Source: Pseudoxanthomonas jiangsuensis
GTDB taxonomy: Bacteria; Pseudomonadota; Gammaproteobacteria; Xanthomonadales; Xanthomonadaceae
Direction: 5' to 3'
Length of the DNA stretch: 64,000 nucleotides
NCBI RefSeq assembly: GCF_010093185.1
Contig: NZ_PDWL01000004.1
Location: forward strand, 118,192 to 182,191
Positions 45,788-54,496 of this stretch are shown here, piece by piece. The notes below the pieces were generated by a model that ran no database searches, was not told the DNA's origin, and was given only the letters and a program-made list of their open reading frames with translations. The translations under genes and the position numbers were made by a program. Positions within the stretch are counted from its first letter, which is position 1, and every line of letters starts with the position of its first letter.

Positions 45788-46945
45788 CTACAGGAACAGC
45801 TCGATCACGTCGTTGGCGAAGCGCCGGCCCAGGGCGGTGGGCCGCACCCGGCTGTCCTCCAGCCGCAGCCATTCGCGTTCGCGCGCGCATGCGAGAGCAT
45901 CGGTGATGCTGTCCCGGGACAGGCCGGTGCGGACCTCGAAATCGGCCAGGTCGAAGCCTTCGTGCAGGCGCAGGGCGTTGAGCATGTATTCGAACGGGCG
46001 CTGCTCCGGAGCGATCCGGTCGTCGCCACCGATCGCCTGCGCGCCGCCGGCCGCGGCCATGTAAGTGGCGGGATGCTTGTGCTTCCAGCGGCGCAGGATC
46101 GCCTGCTCGGCGCCGAGGGTGATCTTGCCGTGGGCGCCGGCGCCGATCCCGAGGTAGTCGCCGTAGCGCCAGTAGTTGAGGTTGTGCGCGCATTGCCGTC
46201 CCGGACGGGCGTAGGCGCTGGTCTCGTAGTGGTCGTAGCCGGCGTCGGCCAGCAAGGCCTGGCAGCGCTCCTGGATGTCCCAGGCCGCGTCGTCGTCGGG
46301 AATGCCCTTGGGCGGCCGGGCGAAGAACACCGTGTTCGGTTCCAGGGTCAGCTGGTAATGGCTGACATGCGCCGGCTGCAGGGCGAAGGCGCGTTCCAGG
46401 TCGCGCTCGGCCATGGCCAGGTCCTGGCCGGGCAGGGCGTACATCAGGTCCAGGTTGAGGTTGTCGAAGCCGGCGTCCTGGGCCAGCTTCACCGCCGATT
46501 CCGCCTCGCCGCTGTCGTGGATCCGGCCCAGCCGCGCCAGGCAGCCGTCGTCGAAGCTCTGGATGCCGAAGCTGATCCGGTTGACCCCGGCGGCGCGGTA
46601 GCCGTCGAAGCGACCGTGCTCGGCGGTGCCGGGATTGGCCTCCAGGGTGATCTCCACGTCAGGCGCGAAGCGCAGCCTAGCCGAGGCCGCCTGCAGGATC
46701 CGGTCGATGGCTTCCGGCGGGAACAGGCTCGGAGTACCGCCACCGAAGAACACGCTGTGCACGGTGCGGCCCCACACCAGCGGCAGGTCGTGCTCCAGGT
46801 CGCGGACCAAGGCGTCGACGTAGGCGTCGAACGGCAGCCCGCCCTTGCCAGCGTGCGAGTTGAAGTCGCAATACGGGCATTTGCGTACGCACCAGGGCAG
46901 GTGCACGTACAGCGACAAGGGTGGCGGGATCAGGGCGGGCGTCAT
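45788..46945 (-). CDS. hemW: Radical SAM heme chaperone HemW
   Basis: 385 residues. The radical-SAM [4Fe-4S] motif CxxxCxxC is at Cys19-Cys23-Cys26 (WCVRKCPYCDF). Other family segments are VFFGGGTPSLFPP, ITLEANPGT, NRISFGIQSFDD and LNLDLMYALPGQ. HemW binds heme and delivers it to target membrane proteins; it is not coproporphyrinogen oxidase, which needs an extra N-terminal cysteine context. In many gammaproteobacteria hemW follows rdgB, as here (156-base gap, same strand). Confidence 0.95.
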   Translation of the reverse strand: MTPALIPPPLSLYVHLPWCVRKCPYCDFNSHAGKGGLPFDAYVDALVRDLEHDLPLVWGRTVHSVFFGGGTPSLFPPEAIDRILQAASARLRFAPDVEITLEANPGTAEHGRFDGYRAAGVNRISFGIQSFDDGCLARLGRIHDSGEAESAVKLAQDAGFDNLNLDLMYALPGQDLAMAERDLERAFALQPAHVSHYQLTLEPNTVFFARPPKGIPDDDAAWDIQERCQALLADAGYDHYETSAYARPGRQCAHNLNYWRYGDYLGIGAGAHGKITLGAEQAILRRWKHKHPATYMAAAGGAQAIGGDDRIAPEQRPFEYMLNALRLHEGFDLADFEVRTGLSRDSITDALACAREREWLRLEDSRVRPTALGRRFANDVIELFL

Positions 46946-47102
46946 GGGGCGGAGCGGGGAATGGGCGGAACAGCGAACGGAGAATGAAAAGGGGGCGTGG
47001 ATAGGCCCGTCGCCCCGGCGAAACGCTTCACAGCAGCCGAATGGCTGATCACGCCGGGATCCAGTGACTTTCCCGGGACGCCAGCAGTGCCGGGGCTGGG
47101 CT

Positions 47103-47711
47103 TCAGCGCAGCGCGGCCAGCGCCTCGGGCAGGCGCGCGCGCAGCTGCTCCAGGGCGCGGCCACGGTGGCTGATGCGGTTCTTCAGCGCCGGATCCAGTT
47201 CGGCCGCCGACAGCCCGCGTTCGGGATCCAGGAACACCGGGTCGTAGCCGAAGCCGCCGGCGCCGCGCGGCGTCTCCAGGATCGTCCCTGGCCAGCTGCC
47301 TTCGGCGACCAGCGGCTGCGGGTCCTCGGCGTGGCGCAGGAGCACGATCACCGCGTGGAAATGCGCGCTGCGGCGTGCCGGCGGCACGCCGTCCAGCTCG
47401 CGCAGGAGGCGGGCGATGTTCGCGGCGCTGTCGCCGTGGCCGCCGGCGTAGCGCGCCGAATACAGCCCCGGCGCGCCGCCGAGCGCGTCCACGCACAGGC
47501 CCGAGTCGTCGGCCAGCGCCGGCAGGCCGGTGATCCGCGCGGCGTGGCGCGCCTTGAGCAGGGCGTTCTCGACGAAGCTCAGCCCGGTCTCCTCGATGTC
47601 GTCCACGCCCAGCCGCGCCTGCGGCAGCAGCTCGACGTCCAGGTCGCCGAGCAGGGCGCCCAGTTCGCGCAGCTTGCCGGCGTTGCCGCTGGCCAGGACC
47701 AGGCGGGTCAT
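47103..47711 (-). CDS. rdgB: dITP/XTP pyrophosphatase (RdgB/HAM1)
   Basis: Hydrolyses non-canonical purine nucleoside triphosphates (dITP, XTP, ITP) to monophosphates, keeping deaminated bases out of DNA. 202 residues, normal. Motifs: [14 protein letters not shown] at the N-terminus, [42 protein letters not shown], and [21 protein letters not shown] followed by [11 protein letters not shown]. Its ATG shares one base with the stop of rph upstream (TGATG), so the pair is coupled. hemW follows. Confidence 0.97.
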   Translation of the reverse strand: MTRLVLASGNAGKLRELGALLGDLDVELLPQARLGVDDIEETGLSFVENALLKARHAARITGLPALADDSGLCVDALGGAPGLYSARYAGGHGDSAANIARLLRELDGVPPARRSAHFHAVIVLLRHAEDPQPLVAEGSWPGTILETPRGAGGFGYDPVFLDPERGLSAAELDPALKNRISHRGRALEQLRARLPEALAALR

Positions 47712-48439
47712 CAGGCCTGCGCCAGGGCCGCCTGCTGCGCGGCCAGCAACTGGCGGATGCCGGTATCGGCCAGGGCCAGCAGGGCATCCAGTTCCTCGCG
47801 GCGGAAGGCGTGGCCTTCGGCCGTGCCCTGCAGCTCGATGAAGCCGCCGCCGTCGTTCATCACCACGTTCATGTCGGTGTCGCAGGCGCTGTCCTCGGCG
47901 TAGTCCAGGTCCAGCACCGGCACGCCCTGGTACACGCCGACCGAGACCGCGGCCACCGCACCGAATACCGGGTCGCGGGCGATCTCGCGCCGCTTGCGCA
48001 GCCAGCGCACCGCATCGACCAGGGCGACGTAGGCGCCGGTGATCGCCGCGGTGCGGGTGCCGCCGTCGGCCTGGAGCACGTCGCAGTCCAGGGTGATGGT
48101 GCGCTCGCCCAGGGCGCCGCGGTCGACGCAGGCGCGCAGGGTGCGGCCGATCAGGCGCTGGATCTCCAGGGTGCGTCCGCCCTGCTTGCCGCGCGCGGCC
48201 TCGCGGTCGGAGCGGGTGTGGGTGGAGCGCGGCAGCATGCCGTATTCGGCGGTGATCCAGCCTTCGCCCTTGCCGCGCAGGAACGCCGGGACCCTGTTGT
48301 CGACGCTGGCGGTGCACAGCACCCGGGTGTCGCCGAAGCTCACCAGCACCGAGCCTTCGGCATGGCGGGTGAAGCCGCGTTCGATGCGCACTTCGCGCAA
48401 CTGGTCGGGAGCGCGGCCACTGGGACGGACGACGGTCAT
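47711..48439 (-). CDS. rph: Ribonuclease PH
   Basis: Phosphate-dependent 3'-5' exoribonuclease that trims tRNA 3' ends. 242 residues (E. coli 238). Family segments: [77 protein letters not shown], and [22 protein letters not shown]. It is divergent from yicC (136-base gap) and overlaps rdgB. The rph/yicC/gmk neighbourhood is conserved in gammaproteobacteria. Confidence 0.97.
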   Translation of the reverse strand: MTVVRPSGRAPDQLREVRIERGFTRHAEGSVLVSFGDTRVLCTASVDNRVPAFLRGKGEGWITAEYGMLPRSTHTRSDREAARGKQGGRTLEIQRLIGRTLRACVDRGALGERTITLDCDVLQADGGTRTAAITGAYVALVDAVRWLRKRREIARDPVFGAVAAVSVGVYQGVPVLDLDYAEDSACDTDMNVVMNDGGGFIELQGTAEGHAFRREELDALLALADTGIRQLLAAQQAALAQA

Positions 48440-48575
48440 GGGGATTCCGGAAGGAGGGGAGAGGCGGTGCGCGGCTCGCGGCGCGAGGACGGCGCGGCGG
48501 CGGGGTGCCGCGATGGGCCGGCTAGATTACCATTCGCGCCTTGTCCCCACCGCCCGGACCGCCGGGAGACGCCGC

Positions 48576-49436
48576 ATGATCCGCAGCATGACCGCCTTCG
48601 CCAGCGGCGAACGCGTCACTCCCTGGGGCGTGCTCGGTTGCGAGCTGCGCTCGGTCAACCACCGCTTCCTCGAGACCGGCCTGCGCCTGTCGGACGACCT
48701 GCGCGCGCTGGAATCGCAGCTGCGCGAGAAGGTCGCCGCGCGGGTGCAGCGCGGCAAGCTCGACCTGGCCATGCGCCTGCGCGCGCCGGAGGCGGCCAGC
48801 GGGCTGGCGGTCAACGAGTCCCTGCTGGAACAGCTCGGCGCGCTGGCCCAGCGCCTGGATCCGAAGTTCCCGCGGCTGCGGGTGGAGTTCACCCAACTGC
48901 TGCAGCTGCCCGGCGTGCTGCAGGCGCCGGCCGCCGACGGCGAGGCGCTGCAGGCGCAGGCGCTGGAACTGCTGGACCAGGTGCTGGACGAGTTCGTCGC
49001 CGCCCGCGGCCGCGAGGGCGCCAAGCTGGCCGCGGCGATCTCCGAGCGGGTGGATGCGATCGAGCGCATCGCCGGCGAAGTGAGAACCCTGATCCCGGCG
49101 ATCCGCGAGGGCCAGCGCGCCAAGCTCGCCGCGCGCCTGGCCGACCTGCCGCACCCGGTCGATCCCGGCCGCGCCGAGCAGGAGCTGGTGATGTGGCTGC
49201 AGAAGCTGGACGTGGACGAGGAACTGGACCGGTTGGCCAGCCACATCGTCGAGATCCGCCGGATCCTCGGCCAGGGCCAGCCGGCCGGCCGCCGCCTGGA
49301 CTTCCTGCTGCAGGAGTTCAACCGCGAGGCCAACACCCTGGGCTCGAAGTCGGTGGACGCGCGCACCTCGGCCGCCGCGGTCGAGCTGAAGGTGCTGATC
49401 GACCAGGTCCGAGAGCAGGTGCAGAACCTCGAATGA
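48576..49436 (+). CDS. yicC: YicC-family endoribonuclease
   Basis: 286 residues (E. coli 287). Conserved start MIRSMTAFASGE, then CELRSVNHRFLETGLRL and the C-terminal RRLDFLLQEFNREANTLGSKS, the hallmark of the family. YicC proteins are hexameric metal-dependent endoribonucleases acting on small RNAs and stress transcripts. The gene overlaps gmk by 4 bases (ATGA) downstream and is divergent from rph. A TAGATT-like -10 lies near 48513. Confidence 0.95.
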   Translation: MIRSMTAFASGERVTPWGVLGCELRSVNHRFLETGLRLSDDLRALESQLREKVAARVQRGKLDLAMRLRAPEAASGLAVNESLLEQLGALAQRLDPKFPRLRVEFTQLLQLPGVLQAPAADGEALQAQALELLDQVLDEFVAARGREGAKLAAAISERVDAIERIAGEVRTLIPAIREGQRAKLAARLADLPHPVDPGRAEQELVMWLQKLDVDEELDRLASHIVEIRRILGQGQPAGRRLDFLLQEFNREANTLGSKSVDARTSAAAVELKVLIDQVREQVQNLE

Positions 49437-50053
49437 GCCAGATGCGCGGCACCCTCTTCATCGTCGCCGCACCCTCCGGGGCCGGCAAGTCCAGCATCGT
49501 CAACGCGGTCCTGGCGCGCGATCCGCAGATCCGGCTGTCGATCTCGTTCACCTCGCGCGCGCCGCGCCCGGGCGAGCGCCATGCCGAGCACTACCACTTC
49601 GTCTCCGCCGACGAGTTCCAGCGGATGATCGATGCCGGCGACTTCTTCGAGTACGCCCGCGTCCACGGCGACTGGAAGGGCACCGCGCGGCAGTCGGTGG
49701 AGCCGCAGCTGGCCGCCGGTCACGACGTGCTGCTGGAGATCGACTGGCAGGGCGCGGCCCAGGTCCGGGCCAAGGTGCCCGACGCGGTCAGCGTGTTCAT
49801 CCTGCCGCCCTCGCGGCAGGCGCTGGAGGAGCGCATGCGCAAGCGCGGCCAGGACAGCGAGGCGGTGATCGCGCAGAGGCTGGCCGCCGCGCGCGAGGAG
49901 ATGTCGCACTACGGCGACTTCGACTACGTGGTCGTCAACGAGGTGTTCGACACCGCGGTGGAGGAGATGTGCGCGGTGTTCACCGCCAGCCGCCTGCGGC
50001 GGGCGCAGCAGCAGGCGCGCCATGCCGGGCTGCTGCAGGCCCTGCTGGCCTGA
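49433..50053 (+). CDS. gmk: Guanylate kinase
   Basis: Phosphorylates GMP to GDP with ATP, essential for GTP supply. 206 residues. P-loop APSGAGKSS (Lys19), SFTSRAPRPGERHAEHYHF for GMP binding, FFEYARVHGDWKGTAR, LLEIDWQGAAQVR, and FILPPSRQALEERMRKRGQD. The ATG at 49433 overlaps the yicC stop; the ATG at 49442 is an alternative giving a protein three residues shorter. rpoZ follows after 125 bases with its own promoter. Confidence 0.97.
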   Translation: MSQMRGTLFIVAAPSGAGKSSIVNAVLARDPQIRLSISFTSRAPRPGERHAEHYHFVSADEFQRMIDAGDFFEYARVHGDWKGTARQSVEPQLAAGHDVLLEIDWQGAAQVRAKVPDAVSVFILPPSRQALEERMRKRGQDSEAVIAQRLAAAREEMSHYGDFDYVVVNEVFDTAVEEMCAVFTASRLRRAQQQARHAGLLQALLA

Positions 50054-50099
50054 CGCGGCCGCAAGTGGTTGATTCGAAAGCGCTGTTCAGCCCGACGAT

Positions 50100-50128
50100 T
50101 TGCGTTGCCGCGGCCCATGGCGTATGCT
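50100..50128 (+). promoter_or_regulatory. Promoter of rpoZ
   Basis: TTGCGT (50100-50105) and TATGCT (50123-50128) are exactly 17 nt apart, about 50 bases before the rpoZ ATG. Confidence 0.65.
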
Positions 50129-50152
50129 CCGCGCCCTTTCCCCATCCAGCAT

Positions 50153-50168
50153 GACGGCCAGCGCCGTC
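50153..50168 (+). promoter_or_regulatory. Leader hairpin abutting the rpoZ ribosome-binding site
   Basis: A perfect 6-bp stem GACGGC / GCCGTC with a CAGC tetraloop ends immediately before GGGAG (50169-50173), 5 nt from the ATG. It could affect translation or mRNA stability of rpoZ. Confidence 0.45.
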
Positions 50169-50178
50169 GGGAGCCCCC

Positions 50179-50478
50179 ATGGCCCGTATCACCGTCGAAG
50201 ATTGCCTTGAAGTGGTCAACAACCGCTTCGAACTGGTCATGATGGCCGCCAAGCGCGCGCGCCAGCTGGCCAATGGCGTGCCGGCCACCCTGGACAACGG
50301 CGACGGCGACGACAAGCCGACCGTGCTGGCGCTGCGCGAGATCGCCGCCCGCACCGTCGACAACGCCCTGATCGACGAGGTCGAGAAGGCCGAGCGCGAG
50401 CGCGCCGAGCGCGAAGCCCTGGAATGGGCCGCCGCCGAGGTCGTGGCCGACGACGACCTGTCCAAGGGCGACGACTGA
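50179..50478 (+). CDS. rpoZ: RNA polymerase omega subunit
   Basis: 99 residues. [30 protein letters not shown] is the canonical omega N-terminus (shown in part as [10 protein letters not shown] and [15 protein letters not shown]), followed by [12 protein letters not shown]. Omega wraps the beta' C-terminus, helps assembly and forms one ppGpp site. In this lineage rpoZ is usually followed directly by spoT; here a strong hairpin and an unrelated TPR-like gene follow, so spoT must lie elsewhere. The C-terminal ~30 residues are acidic. Confidence 0.97.
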   Translation: MARITVEDCLEVVNNRFELVMMAAKRARQLANGVPATLDNGDGDDKPTVLALREIAARTVDNALIDEVEKAERERAEREALEWAAAEVVADDDLSKGDD

Positions 50479-50512
50479 GCCGCGGCACAGCCTTCCCGCA
50501 ACACGTTGTCCG

Positions 50513-50535
50513 ACGGCCCGCCCTGCGCGGGCCGT
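50513..50535 (+). terminator. Terminator of rpoZ
   Basis: A perfect 9-bp stem ACGGCCCGC / GCGGGCCGT with a 5-nt loop, followed by TCGCGTTTCC. Ends the gmk-rpoZ transcript. Confidence 0.7.
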
Positions 50536-50647
50536 TCGCGTTTCCGGCCCCCTGTTTCGGCCTTCGCCTGCACCCGCTCCATCTGCCGCGCTGCCGCGTC
50601 CGTGCGCGCTAAGCTCGCGCGATGACTGCGGTCGCCCCGATCTGAAC

Positions 50648-52150
50648 ATGTCCTCGCGCTCGCATCGCCGTCGCGCCTCGCCCGCGTTTTTCCTCGCTGC
50701 GGTCCGCCGCCGCTGGCCCTGGCTGCTGCTGGCGGCGGCGGTGCTGGCGACGATGCTGGTGCTGTTCCGGCAACCGCTCGCCGGCTGGCTGTGGCCGGCC
50801 AACCGGATCGACCTGCTGCTGGCCGAGGGCGACCGGGCCCTGGCCGAGGGCCGCCTCGACCGCGCCGACGGCCAGGGCGCGCGGCAGAAGTTCGAGGCCG
50901 CGCTGGCGCTGGACGGCGACCGCCGCGAGGCGCGCGAAGGCCTGGCCCGGGTCGGCCTGGCCGCATTGCAGCAGGCCCGCGAGGCGATCGCCCGCCGGCA
51001 ATGGGAGCCGGCGCGCCGGCAACTCGCCCTGGCCGAAGTCCTGGAGGTGCCGCGCGCGCAGCTGGAAGCCGAACGCGCGCGGCTGCGCCGGGCCGAAGCC
51101 GCCGGCACCGACCTGGAGGCCCTGCGCGCCCGGGCGCAGGCGGCCCTGGCCGCAAATTCCCCTGAGGAAGCCTTGCCGCTGTTCGCGCGCTGGTTGTCCC
51201 TGCAGCCGGAGGACACCGCCGCCCTGGAGGGGCGCGAGGACGCGCTGTCGATGCTGCTGCAGCGTGCGCAACAGGCGTTGCAGGCTCAGGACCTCGCCGC
51301 GGCGGCGCGCTGGATCGCGCAGGTGCGCAGCTACGATCCGGGCCATGTCGAGCTGCCCGACGTGCAGTCGGGCTTCGCCCAGGCGCTGGATACGGAACTG
51401 CGCGGGGCCGGCCGTGACCTGGCCCGTGGGCGGCTCGATGCCGCCACCGCGCGCCTGCTCGCCTTGCGGGCGGCCGCGGCGGAGGAACCGGCGGTGGCCG
51501 CGGCCGCGCAGCGCGCCGCCGAGGCGCAGGCGGCGCACGCATTACGGCTGTCGGCCGATTTCCACTTCGATGCCGCGGAGCGGGCGCTGGCGCAGGCCCG
51601 GGACTTGGCGCCCGATGCCGCAGCGGTGGTCGCTGCCGGCCCCGAGCTGGCCCGCGACCGCGAAGCGGCGCGGCTGCGCGAGAAAGAGGCGGGCACGCCG
51701 CAGGCCGCCGCCCGGTTGCGGCGCTCCCTGCAGGAGATGGAGGCGGCGTGGCAGCGCGGTGCGTGGATCGCGCCGCCGGGCGCCAGCGCCTACGACCACC
51801 TGCGCACGGCCCAGGCCCTGGCGCCGGACGATCCTCGCGTCGCCGCCGCCGCGCGGAGACTGCAGGCGCGTGCCCGCGACTGCGTCGAGGCCTCCCTGCG
51901 CGGCAACCGCCTGGGCCAGGCCCAGGAATGCCACGACGCCTGGCAGGCGCTGGCGCCGCGCGATCCAGACCTGGCGGCGGTACGTCAGCGCCTGGCGCAG
52001 CGCTGGCTGGCGGTGGGCGAGGAGCGCCTGCGCGCGGGCGAACTGGAGGTGGCCGCGCGGGCCCTGGCCTCGGCGCGCCGGCTCGATCCGCGGGCGGAAG
52101 GCCTGGAGGCGTTCGCCGAGCGCCTGGAGCGCGCGCGCAGCAGCCGGTAG
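50648..52150 (+). CDS. Membrane-anchored TPR-like helical protein of unknown function
   Basis: 500 residues. A basic N-terminus (SSRSHRRRAS) precedes one membrane helix (about residues 24-40, WPWLLLAAAVLATMLVLF), then a wholly helical alanine/leucine/arginine-rich domain with TPR-like units (EALPLFARWLSLQPEDTAALEGRED, AAARWIAQVRSYDPG, ALASARRLDPRAEG). This gives an inner-membrane anchor and a large periplasmic repeat domain. I do not recognise a specific family. It stands where spoT would be expected after rpoZ. Its TAG stop (52148-52150) is the TAG of a repeat-element terminus, so the final codons border repeat DNA. ATG 50648 has no strong ribosome-binding sequence. Confidence 0.72.
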   Translation: MSSRSHRRRASPAFFLAAVRRRWPWLLLAAAVLATMLVLFRQPLAGWLWPANRIDLLLAEGDRALAEGRLDRADGQGARQKFEAALALDGDRREAREGLARVGLAALQQAREAIARRQWEPARRQLALAEVLEVPRAQLEAERARLRRAEAAGTDLEALRARAQAALAANSPEEALPLFARWLSLQPEDTAALEGREDALSMLLQRAQQALQAQDLAAAARWIAQVRSYDPGHVELPDVQSGFAQALDTELRGAGRDLARGRLDAATARLLALRAAAAEEPAVAAAAQRAAEAQAAHALRLSADFHFDAAERALAQARDLAPDAAAVVAAGPELARDREAARLREKEAGTPQAAARLRRSLQEMEAAWQRGAWIAPPGASAYDHLRTAQALAPDDPRVAAAARRLQARARDCVEASLRGNRLGQAQECHDAWQALAPRDPDLAAVRQRLAQRWLAVGEERLRAGELEVAARALASARRLDPRAEGLEAFAERLERARSSR

Positions 52151-52288
52151 GAGCAGGTCTTGCCGGCGACCGTGGAGGCGGACGGATCATTGGCACCCCG
52201 TTTCACGCAGGCGCATCCCCCATGTAACGGCGGACTCCCTCCGAAGCCGGTGCGACCCGACGCTTCCGACTTTGCTGTTGCTCCTACA
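52147..52288. repeat. Chimeric family A/C repeat element, copy A4
   Basis: The left ~80 bases match family A (GTAGGAGCAGGTCTTGCCGG through GCGCATCCCCCATG). The right part matches the complement of the family C sequence near 59680-59730 (GGCGGAC, CTCCGAAGCCGG). It ends GCTCCTACA. Stop codons of both flanking convergent genes are in its termini: TAG 52148-52150 on the plus strand and TAG 52286-52284 on the minus strand. Confidence 0.8.
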
Positions 52289-54398
52289 AAGGATCGAAGA
52301 ACACCCGCTGCACCACCGCGGCGGCGGCATCCAGGGAGAAGTGCCGGGCCACGTTCTCCAGCCCGGCCTGGGCCTGCCTTTGCCAGCGTCCGCGGTCGCG
52401 GTACAGGGCCACCACCGCCTCGGCGAACGCCGCCGGGTCGTCGGCCACCGCCACGTCCACGCCGTCGCGCAGGTGCATGCCTTCCACCGCGCAGGTCGTG
52501 GCCACCACCGGCTGGCCGTGGGCCATGCTCAGGTTGACCTTGCCCTTGACCCCGGCGCCGAAGCGCAAGGGCGCCACCGCCAGCCGCACCCGGTCCATGT
52601 ACGGCGCCAGGTCCGGCACGTGGCCGTGGACCAGGATCCCGGGCTGCCGCGCCAGCGCGGCCACCTCCGCCGGCGGCTCGGCGCCGATGCAGTGGAAGCG
52701 CACCTCCGGCAAAGCCTGGCGGATGCGCGGAAACACCTCGCGCGCGAACCACAGCACCGCGTCCACGTTCGGCGGATGGCGGAAGCCGCCGACGAACACC
52801 AGGTCGGCGCGCGCGTCGAAGTCCGCGCCCGGCCCGGCGACCTCGTGCAGGTTGGACAGCAGCTCCACCCTCGCGTCCGGCGCGTCCCGGCGCAGCTGCG
52901 CCTGCTCCTCGGCGCTGACCACCAGGGTCAGGTCGGCCGCGGCCATCGCCGCCAGCTCGCGCCCGCGGGTGGCGTCGGCGGCGCGCAGTGCGGCCGCGTC
53001 GCCGGCCAGCTGCGCGCCGCGGCGCTCGCGCAGGTAGTGCAGGTCGATGGTGTCGAACACCAGCCGGGCCCGCGGCGCGTGCCGGCGCAGCAGGGGAATG
53101 AAGGCGTTGGCGAGATGGTGGCGGGTGAGCACGATCACGTCGAAGCGCGCCGCGTGTGCGCGCAGCCAGGCCGGCGCGGAGGCGGCGAACGGCGCGTACC
53201 AGGTCTCCACCCCCAGCTGCTGCAGGGCCGCGGTGGCCTCGCCGCCGTGGGCCAGGCCGGTGGGCAGGAAGGCGACGTGGGCGCCGCGCGCGCGCAGCAT
53301 CCGCAGCAGGTTGAGCTGGCGCAAAGAGGCCGAGTCGCGGTCCGGGCGCGGCACCGCCTCGTCCAGCACCAGCACCCGGCGCTGGCCGGCGTGCAGCGAG
53401 GCCGGGTCCGGGACCGTGCCCGGCGGCGGGTGGCCGCGCAGCACTTCGGCCCACTTGGCGGCGAACACGCCGCGGTTGCGCACCTGGTAGGCCTTGATCC
53501 CCTGGCCGGTGTCGGTGCCGGCGGTGGTGCCCTCGTCGTGCAGCACCCGGCTGGCCGGCTGCACCCGCACCTTGCGGCCGGCGGCGCGCACGGCGAAGGC
53601 CAGGTCGGTGTCCTCGTAGTAGGCCGGGGCGTAGCGGGGGTCGAAGCCGCCGATGGATCCGAACAGCGCTCGCGGGATCGCCAGCGCCGCGCCGGAACCG
53701 TAGTCGGCCTCGCGCACGTAGCCGTAGCGCGGGTCGTCGGCGGCCTCGAAGCGGCCGTAGCTCCAGGCGCTGCCGTCGGCGAACACCACCCCGCCCGATT
53801 CCTGCAGCCGCCCGTCCGGATACAGCAGCTGGGCCACGGCCAGGCCGGTGTCCGGCTGCGCGTCGAAGGTGGCCAGCAGGGCGTCCAGCCAGCCCGGCTG
53901 CGGGAGGGTGTCGTTGTTGAGGAACACCAGGACCTCGCCGCGGGCCAGCGCGGCGCCGTCGTTGCAGGCGGCGATGAAGCCGCCGTTGGCGGCGCGGCGG
54001 TGGTAGCGCAGGCCTTCGACCTGCGGCATCCATTGCGCGGTGGCGTCGGCGCTGCCGTCGTCGACCACGATCACCTCGCAGGCCGCCGCCGGCGGATGCG
54101 CGGCCAGCGCGCGCAGGCAGGCCAGGGTGGCCTCGCAGTGGTTGTAGACCGGGATCACGACGCTGGCCCGCGGCGCCTCCGCGCGCGGCACCGCGAACGG
54201 GGCGAACGGCGCGGCCGGCGGCCGGTACAGCGGGATCCGCGGCGCCGGCGGCGGCGGTCGCAGCTGCAGCCAGGCGCGCCGCCAGGTCGCGCGCCAGCCG
54301 CGGCTGCGCAGGCTCGACAGGCCGCGGCGCAGCAGCCCGCGCAGGTGCGCCAGCCGGTAGTGCAGGCCGGCCAGCCAATTGCCCGCCTGCGATCGCAT
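52284..54398 (-). CDS. Two-domain glycosyltransferase (GT2 plus GT4-like)
   Basis: 704 residues. The N-terminal part (about 75-330) is a GT-A family 2 glycosyltransferase: ASVVIPVYNHCEATLACLRAL, VIVVDDGSADATAQW, NGGFIAACNDGAALARGEVLVFLNNDT-type acceptor loop and AYYEDTDLAFAVRAAG with the DTD/ED motif. The C-terminal part (about 350-700) looks like a GT-B family 4 enzyme: DLVFVGGFRHPPNVDAVLWF, VHGHVPDLAPYMDRVRLAVAPLRFGAGVKGK and MAHGQPVVATT. Such bifunctional enzymes make surface polysaccharide or glycan chains. No polysaccharide cluster is adjacent. It is divergent from mrcB (98-base gap). The stop codon lies inside a repeat element. Donor and acceptor are unknown. Confidence 0.88.
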   Translation of the reverse strand: MRSQAGNWLAGLHYRLAHLRGLLRRGLSSLRSRGWRATWRRAWLQLRPPPPAPRIPLYRPPAAPFAPFAVPRAEAPRASVVIPVYNHCEATLACLRALAAHPPAAACEVIVVDDGSADATAQWMPQVEGLRYHRRAANGGFIAACNDGAALARGEVLVFLNNDTLPQPGWLDALLATFDAQPDTGLAVAQLLYPDGRLQESGGVVFADGSAWSYGRFEAADDPRYGYVREADYGSGAALAIPRALFGSIGGFDPRYAPAYYEDTDLAFAVRAAGRKVRVQPASRVLHDEGTTAGTDTGQGIKAYQVRNRGVFAAKWAEVLRGHPPPGTVPDPASLHAGQRRVLVLDEAVPRPDRDSASLRQLNLLRMLRARGAHVAFLPTGLAHGGEATAALQQLGVETWYAPFAASAPAWLRAHAARFDVIVLTRHHLANAFIPLLRRHAPRARLVFDTIDLHYLRERRGAQLAGDAAALRAADATRGRELAAMAAADLTLVVSAEEQAQLRRDAPDARVELLSNLHEVAGPGADFDARADLVFVGGFRHPPNVDAVLWFAREVFPRIRQALPEVRFHCIGAEPPAEVAALARQPGILVHGHVPDLAPYMDRVRLAVAPLRFGAGVKGKVNLSMAHGQPVVATTCAVEGMHLRDGVDVAVADDPAAFAEAVVALYRDRGRWQRQAQAGLENVARHFSLDAAAAVVQRVFFDPL

Positions 54399-54496
54399 CC
54401 GGGTCCGGAACTCCGACTGAAGAGGGAAGCGGCGGCGTGGCGGCGCATGCGGAAGCCTGCGCTAGACTCGGCCGACTCCCGCATTCTCGCATCCCC

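Noticed and set aside
43313..46987. A 1224-codon plus-strand open frame antisense to DUF1631 and hemW
   Set aside because: Crosses two real genes and a gap; no recognisable domain.
46946..47102. Possible small RNA or repeat between hemW and rdgB
   Set aside because: No clear hairpin with U-run and no match to the repeat families above a few bases.
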